From: an uncultured Oscillospiraceae bacterium
GTDB taxonomy: Bacteria > Bacillota > Clostridia > Oscillospirales > Oscillospiraceae
Assembly (NCBI GenBank): GCA_944385795.1
Contig: CALWYP010000107.1
Coordinates: 1 to 53,493, forward strand
Reading direction: 5' to 3'
Length of the DNA: 53,493 nt
This document shows positions 41,168 to 49,281 of this stretch, one piece after another. Numbering within the stretch: position 1 is the stretch's first letter; each line of letters begins with the position of its first letter. A program made the position numbers and the translations under genes. The notes under the pieces were generated by a model that saw only the letters and a list, made by a program, of their open reading frames with translations, had not been told where the DNA came from and did no database searches.

Positions 41168-41986
41168 ATGATAAGCTATGAGGAAGCCGGAAGGGTGCTG
41201 GACGAGGCCGTCGACGGCCTTCCAGAGGAGATATTCCGCGAGCTGAACGGCGGCGTGAACCTCATCCGCCGCAGCCGCACGGACGAGCACGGCCTGCTTG
41301 TGATGGGCACCTACAACGTGAACCAGATGGGGCGGTATATAGAGATATACTACGGCTCCTTCAAGCTCAAATTCCGCGACGCTTCGCCGGAGAAGTGCGC
41401 GCGCGAGCTTGTCCACACGCTCAAGCACGAGCTCACCCACCATGTGGAGAGCCTGGCCATGGACCGCAGCCTGGAGAAATGGGACGAGCAGCATGTCGCC
41501 GAGCTCCTGGCCGGGCTAGGTGACGGCGCCGAGCCGCTGGAGGTGAGTTCCCTGCTGTTTGTGGACGCCGACGGCGCCGGCCTGGCCGAGATGGCCCTGT
41601 CCATGTTCCTCAAGGCAGCTTCGGACGCGGGACTCGAGGACGTCAGCGCCGCCTGCGCCTCGCTGGAGCCAGGCGCGCTCAGCCTCAAGGCGGCCAAGGC
41701 GGCCGCCAGGTACGGCGTGACCATATCCGCCGGCGGGGCGCCTCTGAAGCTCACGCGGGAGCTCTGCGAGGGCGTGGACGCGGTGCTGTGCATGGACGAG
41801 GAGATGGCGGACGCCCTGGCCGGGCGCTGGCCTGAACTAGACGAGAGGTTCATGTGCGTCGGCGAGTCGGACATTATAAAGCCGCGCTTTGACTCGCAGA
41901 TGAGCTGGAACCGCACGGCCGACGCCATGGCCTCCGAGATAAACGGGCTTATAGCCGAGCTCACGGCGGAGGACGGCGATGATTGA
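41168..41986 (+). CDS. Minimal zincin metallopeptidase fused to a degenerate LMW-phosphatase domain
   Basis: A 272-aa two-domain protein. Residues 1-115 match the small bacterial metallopeptidase family (PF06262-like) with HELTH at 87-91. Residues 125-272 follow the low-molecular-weight tyrosine/arginine phosphatase fold (compare YwlE): LLFVDADGAGLAEMALSMFL replaces the CxxxxxR P-loop, and DIIKPRF replaces the DPF general-acid motif. The second domain should therefore be catalytically dead and perhaps binds phospho-ligands. It starts 1 base after polA and overlaps rimI by 8 bases. Confidence 0.75.
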   Translation: MISYEEAGRVLDEAVDGLPEEIFRELNGGVNLIRRSRTDEHGLLVMGTYNVNQMGRYIEIYYGSFKLKFRDASPEKCARELVHTLKHELTHHVESLAMDRSLEKWDEQHVAELLAGLGDGAEPLEVSSLLFVDADGAGLAEMALSMFLKAASDAGLEDVSAACASLEPGALSLKAAKAAARYGVTISAGGAPLKLTRELCEGVDAVLCMDEEMADALAGRWPELDERFMCVGESDIIKPRFDSQMSWNRTADAMASEINGLIAELTAEDGDD

Positions 41987-42446
41987 GCTCAGAAGCGCCG
42001 CGGAGCGCGACCTGGACTGGATAGCCTGCCTCGAGGCGGCAAATTTCAGCGGCGGCTGTACCCGGGAAATGCTCGGGAAGTTTATTTTAGATTCGAACAG
42101 GCGCGTAACCGTCGCCATGGCGGACGGGGAGCGCGCCGGCTACCTGATATTTTCCAGCGTGCTGGACGAGGGCAGCGTGGACAGCGTCTGCACAGCCGCC
42201 GGCTTCCGCCGCCGGGGGGCCGGGGACGCGCTAATGCGCGCTGCGGACGCCGCCGCCGCGGAGCTGGGCCTTGCCAGCGTAACGCTGGAGGTGCGCGCGT
42301 CCAACGCCGCGGCCATCGCCCTGTATGGGAAACACGGCTATATTTACGCCGGCCGGCGCCCGGGCTACTATGAGAGGCCCAGGGAGGACGCCGTCATAAT
42401 GACAAAGTATTTTAAGGAGCACGGAAATGATTATACTTGCAGTTGA
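41979..42446 (+). CDS. rimI: GNAT acetyltransferase, RimI-type
   Basis: A 155-aa GNAT enzyme with the acetyl-CoA loop RRRGAGDALM (about residues 77-86) and the YGKHGYIYAGRRPGYY ending typical of RimI, which acetylates the N-terminal alanine of ribosomal protein S18. It overlaps the start of tsaD by 20 bases; rimI-tsaD pairing is common. The usual third partner, tsaB, is absent from this window. Confidence 0.88.
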   Translation: MIELRSAAERDLDWIACLEAANFSGGCTREMLGKFILDSNRRVTVAMADGERAGYLIFSSVLDEGSVDSVCTAAGFRRRGAGDALMRAADAAAAELGLASVTLEVRASNAAAIALYGKHGYIYAGRRPGYYERPREDAVIMTKYFKEHGNDYTCS

Positions 42447-43428
42447 ATCCTCCTGCGACGAGACGGCCGTGGCGCTGGTGCGCGACGGCCGGGAAGTGCT
42501 GACCGACCAGGTCTTCTCCCAGGCGGACCTCCACGCTGTCTACGGCGGCGTGGTGCCGGAAATCGCCTCGCGCAGCCACATCGAGGTAATATACCAGCTC
42601 GCCGACAGGGCCCTCGCCGTCGCCGGGCTCACGCGCGGCGACATAGACGCCGTAGCGGTGACCTATGCGCCCGGGCTCATCGGCGCGCTGCTGGTGGGCG
42701 TGAACTTCGCAAAGAGCCTCGCCTTCGGCCTCGGCGTCCCGCTCATACCCGTACACCATATCCGCGGGCACATTGCGGCCAATTATCTCGCCTTCCCGGA
42801 GCTAGAGCCGCCCTTCCTCTGCCTCGCCATATCCGGCGGGAACACGCTCATAGCCGATGTGCGCGGCTACACCGATTTGCGCGTGCTGGGCTCTACGCGG
42901 GACGACGCGGCGGGCGAGTGCTTCGACAAGACCGCGCGCGTGCTCGGCCTGCCCTATCCCGGCGGGAAGCCGCTGGACGAGCTCAGCCAGGGCGGGGACG
43001 ACACGAAGTACCGTATGCCCGTTTCCCACGTCGAAGGCAACCCCTATGACATGAGCTTTTCCGGGCTGAAGACCGCCGTGATAAACCTCGCCCACGGCGC
43101 CGGGCAGCGCGGGGAGGAGCTTGACAGGGCCGGCCTCGCGGCCAGCTTCTGCCGTGCGGTAAGCGAAAGCCTCGTGCCCCGCACCATGCAGGCCCTGGCC
43201 GAGCTGGGCTATGACAAGCTCGCCGTGGCAGGCGGCGTCGCCGCCAACTCGCGCATACGCCGGGACTTCACCGCGGCCGCCGAAGCGGCCGGGGCCAGGC
43301 TCTACATACCGCCGTTGAAGCTCTGCGGCGACAACGCGGCCATGATAGGCGCGCAGGCCTACTACGAGTACCTGGCCGGGCACACGGCCGGCTCGGAGCT
43401 CAACGCCTACGCCACGCTTGAAATCTGA
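42427..43428 (+). CDS. tsaD: tRNA threonylcarbamoyladenosine biosynthesis protein TsaD
   Basis: TsaD transfers threonylcarbamoyl to A37 of ANN-decoding tRNAs. The 333-aa ASKHA-fold protein has ESSCDETAVA at the N-terminus, the metal-binding HHIRGH motif (about residues 110-115), and GGVAANSRIR and CGDNAAMIG near the C-terminus. Its length is standard. The start lies within the 3' end of rimI with AAGGAG 8 bases upstream. This essential tRNA modifier is not followed by the usual groES-groEL but by radC. Confidence 0.96.
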   Translation: MIILAVESSCDETAVALVRDGREVLTDQVFSQADLHAVYGGVVPEIASRSHIEVIYQLADRALAVAGLTRGDIDAVAVTYAPGLIGALLVGVNFAKSLAFGLGVPLIPVHHIRGHIAANYLAFPELEPPFLCLAISGGNTLIADVRGYTDLRVLGSTRDDAAGECFDKTARVLGLPYPGGKPLDELSQGGDDTKYRMPVSHVEGNPYDMSFSGLKTAVINLAHGAGQRGEELDRAGLAASFCRAVSESLVPRTMQALAELGYDKLAVAGGVAANSRIRRDFTAAAEAAGARLYIPPLKLCGDNAAMIGAQAYYEYLAGHTAGSELNAYATLEI

Positions 43429-43461
43429 CAGGGCGGCTCTGTACGGAAGGGGCGGCGGACC

Positions 43462-44133
43462 ATGGGAATTCACGACGGCCACAGGGAGAGGCTGAGGAAA
43501 AAGTTCATAGCGGCCGGGCTGCGCGGCTTCAGCGAGGTTAACATACTCGAGCTGCTGCTGTTTTTCGCCGTGCCGAGGCGGGATACCAACCCCACCGCGC
43601 ATGCCCTGCTGGAGCGTTTCAACTCGCTGGAGGGCGTGTTTTCCGCCAGCCTGGCGGAGCTTTGCAGCGTCAAGGGCGTGGGCGAGAGCGCGGCTGTGCT
43701 GCTGCGCCTGGTGGGCGATATACGGACCAGGCCCAGCGCGGACGACGTGGATATTAAGATCAACCTCAGCCGGCCGAGAGAAGTGGAGCGGTTTATTGAG
43801 CCGTTTTTCCTCGGCCAGAGCTCGGAGTCCCTGCTGCTTATCTGCACCGACGCGGACATGAACGTGCTCAGCGCGCGCATACTCTCCACGGGCAGCACCG
43901 CCAGCGTTGAAATAGACCCCGCCGTCATTGCGCGCGAGGCCCTGCTCCACCGCGCCCACGCCGTCATACTCGCCCATAACCACATTAAGGGCCTGCCAAC
44001 CCCGTCCTATGAGGACATAGCCTCCACAAAGCGCCTTTCGGAAATGCTCTCGACGCTCAATATCCGCCTGGCCGACCACATCATCTTCTCCGAGCACGGC
44101 TGCGTCTCCGTCCTCGCCGGTTTCATCGTCTGA
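43462..44133 (+). CDS. radC: RadC-family JAB1/MPN protein
   Basis: A 223-aa protein with an N-terminal HhH-like region (VKGVGESAAVLL, about residues 70-81) and a C-terminal RadC/JAMM domain whose metal motif is AHNHIKGLPTPSYEDIAST. The canonical family signature is HNHPSGxxxPSxxD; here PSG is replaced by IKG, while both His and the Ser/Asp are kept. The name RadC is historical, and a DNA-repair role is unsupported. A GGAAGGGG site precedes the ATG. It begins 33 bases after tsaD. Confidence 0.87.
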   Translation: MGIHDGHRERLRKKFIAAGLRGFSEVNILELLLFFAVPRRDTNPTAHALLERFNSLEGVFSASLAELCSVKGVGESAAVLLRLVGDIRTRPSADDVDIKINLSRPREVERFIEPFFLGQSSESLLLICTDADMNVLSARILSTGSTASVEIDPAVIAREALLHRAHAVILAHNHIKGLPTPSYEDIASTKRLSEMLSTLNIRLADHIIFSEHGCVSVLAGFIV

Positions 44134-44556
44134 TTGCAGGAGACGATTCACGCCCGGCGCCGTATATTCAGGAATAAGGACTTATGTAAATCCGGCTTAA
44201 CCTGATTTTAAGCCGCCGCCGCTTTCAAGCCGCCTGGAACGCGCTGTTATAGCCCGGAAAAGCCCGCGCTGCAAGGCGGCGCCTGTTGAAAACCCTGTTG
44301 GAAATGTCTATAACTCTTTGCAATCAATTTCCGCGTTAAAATTATGTAAAGGATATTCTCGCGGCTTCGACGAAAGGTCGCACAAAGTTTTAGCGCGCTT
44401 GGCGGCGCAATTCTAAAAATTGCACCATACTGCGCATGAATTCTGCATAAGGCGCGCGGTATATGCCGGACGGGGACGAATATTGTCGGAAGGTTTCAAT
44501 TCATAATTACAAGATGTAATCAAAAACAGCGCAAAGAAATAATTTCAAATGCCGAG
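44134..44556. other. AT-rich gene-free region upstream of tRNA-Thr
   Basis: About 420 bases, visibly less GC-rich than the coding regions on either side, with no credible frame. It holds two copies of TTATGTAAA (44183-44191 and 44342-44350), the inverted repeats GCAATT..AATTGC near 44408-44425 and ATTACA-AGA-TGTAAT at 44506-44520. No function is evident. TTATGTAAA resembles half of a Firmicute dif site, but the other half does not match. Confidence 0.4.
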
Positions 44557-44585
44557 TTGACAAACTCCTTCCGTTCTGTTAGAAT
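44557..44585 (+). promoter_or_regulatory. Promoter of tRNA-Thr
   Basis: Perfect TTGACA (44557-44562), 17-bp spacer, TAGAAT (44580-44585), about 10 bases before the mature tRNA 5' end. Confidence 0.85.
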
Positions 44586-44601
44586 AATCGAGCACGCAAA
44601 C

Positions 44602-44677
44602 GCTGGCATAGCTCAGTCGGTAGAGCAGCTGATTCGTAATCAGCAGGTCGTGTGTTCGAGTCACATTGCCAGCTCCA
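44602..44677 (+). tRNA. tRNA-Thr (anticodon CGT)
   Basis: A full cloverleaf: acceptor GCTGGCA/TGCCAGC, D arm GCTC..GAGC, anticodon stem CTGAT/ATCAG around the loop TTCGTAA (anticodon CGT, reading ACG), T arm with GTTCGAG, discriminator T and encoded CCA. It is a single tRNA, 76 nt, with its own promoter and terminator. Confidence 0.96.
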
Positions 44678-44705
44678 GGGCCGGTCCGGAAGGGACCGGC
44701 CCTTT
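44678..44705 (+). terminator. Terminator of tRNA-Thr
   Basis: A 10-bp stem (GGGCCGGTCC/GGACCGGCCC) directly after the encoded CCA, followed by TTT at 44703-44705. Confidence 0.85.
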
Positions 44706-44782
44706 GCCATACCCGCTGAAAATACCCGGGTGTTTTTCCGCCGTGATATAAGGGGCGAAGATATCTGAAAGGGGAGAAGGAC

Positions 44783-45655
44783 ATGGAACTCAGGGTCTTG
44801 AAATACTTCCTTGCGGCGGCGCAGGAGGGGAGCGTAACCCGCGCGGCGCAGCTGCTGCACATAACCCAGCCTACGCTCTCCCGCCAGCTCATGCAGCTTG
44901 AGGACGAGCTGGGCGTCAAACTTTTCAGCCGCGGCGGCCGCCGCCTTGCGCTGACCGAGGACGGTATGCTGCTCCGCCGCCGCGCCCGGGAGATAGTCGG
45001 CCTGGCCGACAGGACGGAGCGGGAGTTCACCGGGCGCAGGGCGGAGCTGTCCGGCGAGGTGGCCATAGGCAGCGCCGAGACGAACTCAATGGGCCTGCTC
45101 TCCGAGCGCATCGCGGCCTTCAGGCGCGGGCACCCGGCCGTCAGCTTCAGCATATACAGCGCCACGGCGGACGACATAAAGGAGAGGCTTGAAAAGGGCC
45201 TGCTGGACCTCGGGCTGCTCTCGGAGCCCGTTGGGACAGAGGGCTACGAATACATACGCCTGCCGCGCGAGGACGTCTGGGGCGCGCTGGTGCGCGAGGA
45301 TTCTCCGCTGGCCGCGCTGGAGTCCGTGGGCCCGGCGGAGCTCGCGGGCGTACCGCTCATTATCGGCCGGAGGCGCGAGGTAAAGGACGAGCTCCTGGCC
45401 TGGCTGGGCGAGTACGGCGCCACGGCGGAGATTGCGGCCACATATAACCTTATCCTGAACGCCGCCAACATGGTGCTGCACGGCGTGGGCGCCGCCCTCT
45501 GCTTCGGCCTGGCCGGTATCCCGCGCGAGCTGCGCTTTATACCCCTCCGGCCGGAGCTGCGCACCGGGACGGTCCTGGCCTGGAAAAAGGGCGAGGCCTG
45601 CTCCCTGGCCGCCGGGGCGTTCATACGCGAGCTGAGGGATGCTTTCAGGGCATGA
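44783..45655 (+). CDS. LysR-family transcriptional regulator
   Basis: A 290-aa regulator with the N-terminal LysR winged helix (residues 3-60; GSVTRAAQLLHITQPTLSRQLMQLEDELGVKLF) and a C-terminal LysR substrate-binding domain (about 90-288). The effector is unknown. It is co-directional with the cupin gene 98 bases downstream, which is a plausible target. GGGGAGAAGG precedes the ATG. Confidence 0.92.
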   Translation: MELRVLKYFLAAAQEGSVTRAAQLLHITQPTLSRQLMQLEDELGVKLFSRGGRRLALTEDGMLLRRRAREIVGLADRTEREFTGRRAELSGEVAIGSAETNSMGLLSERIAAFRRGHPAVSFSIYSATADDIKERLEKGLLDLGLLSEPVGTEGYEYIRLPREDVWGALVREDSPLAALESVGPAELAGVPLIIGRRREVKDELLAWLGEYGATAEIAATYNLILNAANMVLHGVGAALCFGLAGIPRELRFIPLRPELRTGTVLAWKKGEACSLAAGAFIRELRDAFRA

Positions 45656-45675
45656 AATAGCCTGCAATAAAGGTA

Positions 45676-45705
45676 TTGGACATCTGTGGGCTCTGGCGTT
45701 AAAAT
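45676..45705 (+). promoter_or_regulatory. Promoter and 5' hairpin of the cupin gene
   Basis: TTGGAC (45676-45681), 18-bp spacer, TAAAAT (45700-45705). A GC-rich hairpin (CCGCCCG..CGGGCGG, 45719-45738) would sit at the very 5' end of the mRNA, just before the AGGGAG ribosome site. Confidence 0.5.
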
Positions 45706-45753
45706 TTAATAAAATTAACCGCCCGCTTCATCGGGCGGGAAGGGAGCTGTATT

Positions 45754-46161
45754 ATGGACGAATTCAGCACTATTTTCCCCCGTGGGGAAGAGAACTCGGC
45801 CTACGCGCAGTACTTCACGGGCAAAAGCTGGCTCTGCCCGCTCAGCCGCGAGCAGGTTTCCATCTCCAACGTCACCTTCGAGCCGGGCTGCCGCAACAAC
45901 TGGCACATCCACCACGCCGAAAAGGGCGGCGGGCAGATCCTGCTCGTCACCGGCGGGCGCGGCTGGTATCAGGAATGGGGCTCTCCCGCGCGCGCTCTGA
46001 AGGCCGGCGACGTGGTCAACATAGCGCCGGGGGTCAAGCACTGGCACGGCGCAGCCAAAGACAGCTGGTTCGCCCACCTCGCCATAGAGGTGCCCGGCGA
46101 GGGGAACCGCAACGAGTGGCTCGAGCCCGTGGACGGCGGGCAGTATTTGAAGCTGGATTAA
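45754..46161 (+). CDS. Cupin-domain protein
   Basis: A 135-aa single-domain cupin with motif 1 WHIHHAEKGGGQILLVTGGRGWYQ (about residues 50-73) and motif 2 PGVKHWHGAAKDSWFAHLAI (about 93-112). The His and Glu metal ligands are present. Such small cupins are often linked to carboxymuconolactone decarboxylase-type or quinone chemistry. The substrate is unknown. The adjacent LysR gene may regulate it. A good terminator follows. Confidence 0.87.
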   Translation: MDEFSTIFPRGEENSAYAQYFTGKSWLCPLSREQVSISNVTFEPGCRNNWHIHHAEKGGGQILLVTGGRGWYQEWGSPARALKAGDVVNIAPGVKHWHGAAKDSWFAHLAIEVPGEGNRNEWLEPVDGGQYLKLD

Positions 46162-46166
46162 AAATA

Positions 46167-46196
46167 CCGGCCGCGTTATACGCGGCCGGCGCTTTA
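46167..46196 (+). terminator. Terminator of the cupin gene
   Basis: A 9-bp perfect stem CCGGCCGCG/CGCGGCCGG with a TTATA loop, followed by a modest T tract (CTTTAA). Confidence 0.6.
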
Positions 46197-46204
46197 AGAG
46201 AGAT

Positions 46205-46239
46205 AAAAATGGAGCGGCGCGAGAGCGCCGCTCCATTTT
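46205..46239 (-). terminator. Terminator of secG
   Basis: A perfect 15-bp stem (46206-46220 / 46225-46239) with GAGA loop. On the minus strand its 3' arm runs into TTTTTATCTC. Confidence 0.8.
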
Positions 46240-46247
46240 ACTCAACA

Positions 46248-46475
46248 TCAGACAAAGTGCAGCGCCAGCGTCAGGATGACGAAGACGAGGCCGACCCACT
46301 TGGTGGCCTTGGCCAGCTTCGCGTCCCAGGTCTTGGCCTTGCCCTTGCTCAGGAAGGTGTCCGCGCCGCCGGCGATGGCGCCGGACAGGCCGGAGCGCTT
46401 ACCGGACTGGCTGAGGACAATAACAGTGACCGCGACGGCACTGAGAAGCTGCAGGATGGTGAGTACGAGCGTCAT
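46248..46475 (-). CDS. secG: Preprotein translocase subunit SecG
   Basis: A 75-aa SecG with two membrane helices (about residues 3-20 and 55-74) joined by a loop containing the conserved SGLSGAIAGGADTFLSKGKAKTWDAKLAKAT-type sequence. It assists SecYE-mediated export. It is a single gene with its own promoter. GAAAGGG precedes the ATG. The frequent neighbours rnr and smpB are not present. Confidence 0.94.
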   Translation of the reverse strand: MTLVLTILQLLSAVAVTVIVLSQSGKRSGLSGAIAGGADTFLSKGKAKTWDAKLAKATKWVGLVFVILTLALHFV

Positions 46476-46515
46476 GATATATCGACCCTTTCAGTTTTCA
46501 TACACAGTACTTGAT

Positions 46516-46544
46516 ACTATAGCACACAAGTCCTTGTATTGCAA
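46516..46544 (-). promoter_or_regulatory. Promoter of secG
   Basis: On the minus strand TTGCAA (46539-46544), 17-bp spacer, TATAGT (46516-46521). Confidence 0.75.
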
Positions 46545-46579
46545 GTGTTTTTTTAACACAAGCCCTGTTCCGGCCGGGG

Positions 46580-49144
46580 CTATTCCATGAAGCCGCACTC
46601 CGCCCGGTTGTTCACGGGATCCAGCCAGAAGCGCAGGCCCTCGGGCTCCGTCACGCTTATCATGCCCGCGAGCGCGGCCATGTCCGGGCAGTACTCGGCA
46701 AAGCGGTTGGGCAGGCTGCCCAGCAGCGCCGGGTTATAGTTGAGCGTGCGCCTGTCGTTCCAGATGGCGCAGTAGAATATGCCAGCCTCGACAAGGTCCT
46801 GGAACATATGGCTGCCGTAGCTGAGCTCGGGCATGTATCCGGCGCGGTCGTCGCTCACCTCGCAGACCCCGGCAAAGCCGCTGATGTCGGCGAAGGAGCA
46901 GGGGACGCCGAGCTCCGGCGAGCTGGTGCCCAGCCTGCCCGGCGCGAGCAGCAGGATCTTCTTGCCGCTGTCCTTCAGGGCGCGGTTGAGAAGGCCCACG
47001 GCGTTCGCAACCAGCCTCTTCCGGGAATAGGGGTACTCGTAGTAGGCCAGGGCGTCAATATTTATGACGACGTCTATCGGCGTGCTGGTGGCGAAGCCCA
47101 TTGACGAATCCCTGAGCTTGAAGAGGGCCCTGCCTTCGGGCAGGTCAGGCACGCTCACCCGCCCGCCCGGCTGGCCCACATGCAGCGGGCGGCATTGGAG
47201 CAGGTTTATTGAGAAGTCGCCGGCGTCAGAGGTGTTAACGGCGTACTCTATATCCACAGGCACGCCGTACACGTTCTCCAGCGTCTTGAGCAGCGAGCGC
47301 ATTATGCGCGGGAAGGGCGTGCGCTCCAGCAGGCCCTGGCAGCTCACATACCAGACCTCTTCGCGGTAGCCCGCGTCGAGCAGCGCGGCCTCCGCCTCGG
47401 CGTCCCGCTCGTACATGAGCGACCAGAACCAGCGCGGCAGGCACTGGCGGACGTTCTCCGCGTCCACGCTGTGGAAGGAGCGGTTAGTACGGTCGATGAC
47501 GTCTATGCTGTGCTGGGAGTACTTGTGGCGTTCGGCCGGGCTCGAGTGGCTGCGGGCCGTGGGGCGGTCCAGGCTGACCAGCCGGGGGTAGTCGTCCTCC
47601 GTCCTGTCGACGGCCTTCGTGCCGAGGCCCACGACCAGCCTGAGCATGCCCGCCTCGGGGTCGGCGTCCTGGCTGGTGCGGTAGAGGCTGCGCGAAAAGC
47701 CCACTCCGGCCGCCCCCGGCATGTAGTAGGGCCCGGCCCAGGAGCCGGAGACGCGCTGGACAAGTATGCTCATCTGCTCGTCTAGCTTTTGCAGGCCCCT
47801 CTGGCGGCGGTATTCAAGCGCGCTCGGGTCCATGGTGGAGGCGTAAACCCTGCGCACGGCCTGTTCAAATTCGCGCAGCCGCTCGCTGGGCGAGCCGAAA
47901 TTAGTGCAGAATACGCTCTCATACTTGCCCGCGAAGGCGTTGCCAAAGCCGTCCTCAAGGAAGCTCGAGGAGCGGACGATGATTGGGCTGTTGCCGTAAT
48001 AGGCGAGCATCTGCTTGAACTGGTCGCGTATTTCCTCGGAAAAGGAGCCGTGCAGCAGGGCCTCGCGCAGTTCTGGGGCCTTGGTGAAAAAGCCCTCGGG
48101 AGTGCGCTGCTCCACGCGCAGCTTCCAGCAGTTGTTGTTGACTATATATGTGTAGAAGACGTCGGAGCCTATAAAGAAGGAGTCGTGCGGCTCGGAGTGC
48201 TCGCGGAATTCGGGCAGGCAGGCGTCGGCTATCTTGCGCGCGAGCAGCATGCCGCAGGCTTTGCCGCCTATGGCCCCCGCGCCTATCATGCGGTCGCGCA
48301 CGGCGAAGTAGTCCTTGGGCTCGAACATCTGCCTGATGAGCTTCTGTATAAGCGGGTCGCGGCTCATCATGCTCTCAAGGAGCACCTTTTCCGTGTCGTT
48401 GTGGAAGCGGCCCTGGCCGAGCTCGGCCTTGGCGTGCGCGAAGAAGCGGTCGTGGCTGTCGTAATTCTGGTCCTGGCCGTGCGCGGAGAGGTCGTCCACC
48501 AGGCGGTAGTAACGGCTGAGCGACAAGCCGCCGCCCAGGGGGATGAAGGGCCCGCCGCGCACGCTGACATGGGGCAGGAAGATGTTGTTTGAAGTGCGGC
48601 CCTGGGCCTTGAGCGTGTGGACGTACAGGGTTGAGTTCGTATTGCAGACGTCTATCATGAGCTGCGTCGTCTCGCGTATGCGCGCCATCTCCTCGTAGCT
48701 GTGCCGGCCGCGCAGCAGCGGGAAATAGGCCACTGTCTCCAGCTCGTAGAGGTAGGGGCAGGTCACGCGGAAAAAGTTGCCCATCATCTGGTCCGTGTAC
48801 CAGGCCGTCTGGAGCTCGCTTAGGCTGTCGAAGACGTAGAACGTCCCCGGGCCTTCCTCGGTTATCCGGTTATATATGGCGACGGTGAAGGGCTCAAACC
48901 CGGCGTCGGGGTCGAACTCGTATATCTTGAGCCCGGGCCGCTCGGAAAAGAGCCGCTCGTGCCTGGCGAAATGTATGTACACCATGTTGCGCCCATCGGC
49001 TATGGCCTGCTCGGCGAAGGGGAGGGCGAAAAGTTTGTAGCCTTCGAGGTTGGTGACCTGCCAGACCACGTTGTCGCCTATGCGGATGTAGTCGAAGACC
49101 TCGTCCGCTCCCGGGTAGCCGCTCTTTATCCTGTCGAATAACAT
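46580..49144 (-). CDS. PEP/pyruvate-binding (PPDK_N) domain protein with RecA/KaiC-like N-terminus
   Basis: An 854-aa protein. Residues ~10-215 look like a RecA/KaiC-type fold: DNVVWQVTNLEGYKLFALPFAEQA stands where a Walker A would be but has no GxxxxGKT, whereas a Walker-B-like FYVFDSLSEL is kept. From about 285 the ATP-grasp PEP/pyruvate-binding domain follows (GGKACGM near 295, VRSSSFLEDGFGNAFAGKYESVF, RTEDDYPRLVSLDRP). The phosphohistidine swivel and the TIM-barrel domains of PEP synthase/PPDK are absent, so it cannot run the normal reaction. The role is unknown. It is monocistronic with promoter and AAAGGAGG site. Confidence 0.82.
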   Translation of the reverse strand: MLFDRIKSGYPGADEVFDYIRIGDNVVWQVTNLEGYKLFALPFAEQAIADGRNMVYIHFARHERLFSERPGLKIYEFDPDAGFEPFTVAIYNRITEEGPGTFYVFDSLSELQTAWYTDQMMGNFFRVTCPYLYELETVAYFPLLRGRHSYEEMARIRETTQLMIDVCNTNSTLYVHTLKAQGRTSNNIFLPHVSVRGGPFIPLGGGLSLSRYYRLVDDLSAHGQDQNYDSHDRFFAHAKAELGQGRFHNDTEKVLLESMMSRDPLIQKLIRQMFEPKDYFAVRDRMIGAGAIGGKACGMLLARKIADACLPEFREHSEPHDSFFIGSDVFYTYIVNNNCWKLRVEQRTPEGFFTKAPELREALLHGSFSEEIRDQFKQMLAYYGNSPIIVRSSSFLEDGFGNAFAGKYESVFCTNFGSPSERLREFEQAVRRVYASTMDPSALEYRRQRGLQKLDEQMSILVQRVSGSWAGPYYMPGAAGVGFSRSLYRTSQDADPEAGMLRLVVGLGTKAVDRTEDDYPRLVSLDRPTARSHSSPAERHKYSQHSIDVIDRTNRSFHSVDAENVRQCLPRWFWSLMYERDAEAEAALLDAGYREEVWYVSCQGLLERTPFPRIMRSLLKTLENVYGVPVDIEYAVNTSDAGDFSINLLQCRPLHVGQPGGRVSVPDLPEGRALFKLRDSSMGFATSTPIDVVINIDALAYYEYPYSRKRLVANAVGLLNRALKDSGKKILLLAPGRLGTSSPELGVPCSFADISGFAGVCEVSDDRAGYMPELSYGSHMFQDLVEAGIFYCAIWNDRRTLNYNPALLGSLPNRFAEYCPDMAALAGMISVTEPEGLRFWLDPVNNRAECGFME

Positions 49145-49174
49145 GCCTGACCCTCCTTTGAAGTTTTTTATTCC

Positions 49175-49203
49175 AGTATAACAAGTATTTTACCCCTTGT
49201 CTA
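49175..49203 (-). promoter_or_regulatory. Promoter of the PPDK_N-domain gene
   Basis: On the minus strand TAGACA (49198-49203), 17-bp spacer, TATACT (49175-49180). Confidence 0.7.
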
Positions 49204-49219
49204 CGCCGTAATAGCGCGC

Positions 49220-49248
49220 TTGACAAACTTTGATTTAGAATTTATCAT
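49220..49248 (+). promoter_or_regulatory. Promoter of the alpha/beta hydrolase gene
   Basis: Perfect TTGACA (49220-49225), 17-bp spacer, TATCAT (49243-49248). It is divergent from, and 16 bp away from, the -35 of the PPDK_N-domain gene promoter. Confidence 0.75.
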
Positions 49249-49281
49249 AGCTAATTGAATTGAGCCAAGGAGACAGGGACA

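Noticed and set aside
44270-44310. DnaA-box-like repeats (TGTTGAAAA, TGTTGGAAA) suggesting oriC
   Set aside because: They match the DnaA box poorly, are only two in number, and dnaA/dnaN are not nearby.
44327-44352. Chromosome dimer resolution (dif) site
   Set aside because: The right half TTATGTAAA fits, but the XerC half and the spacing do not match the Firmicute dif consensus.
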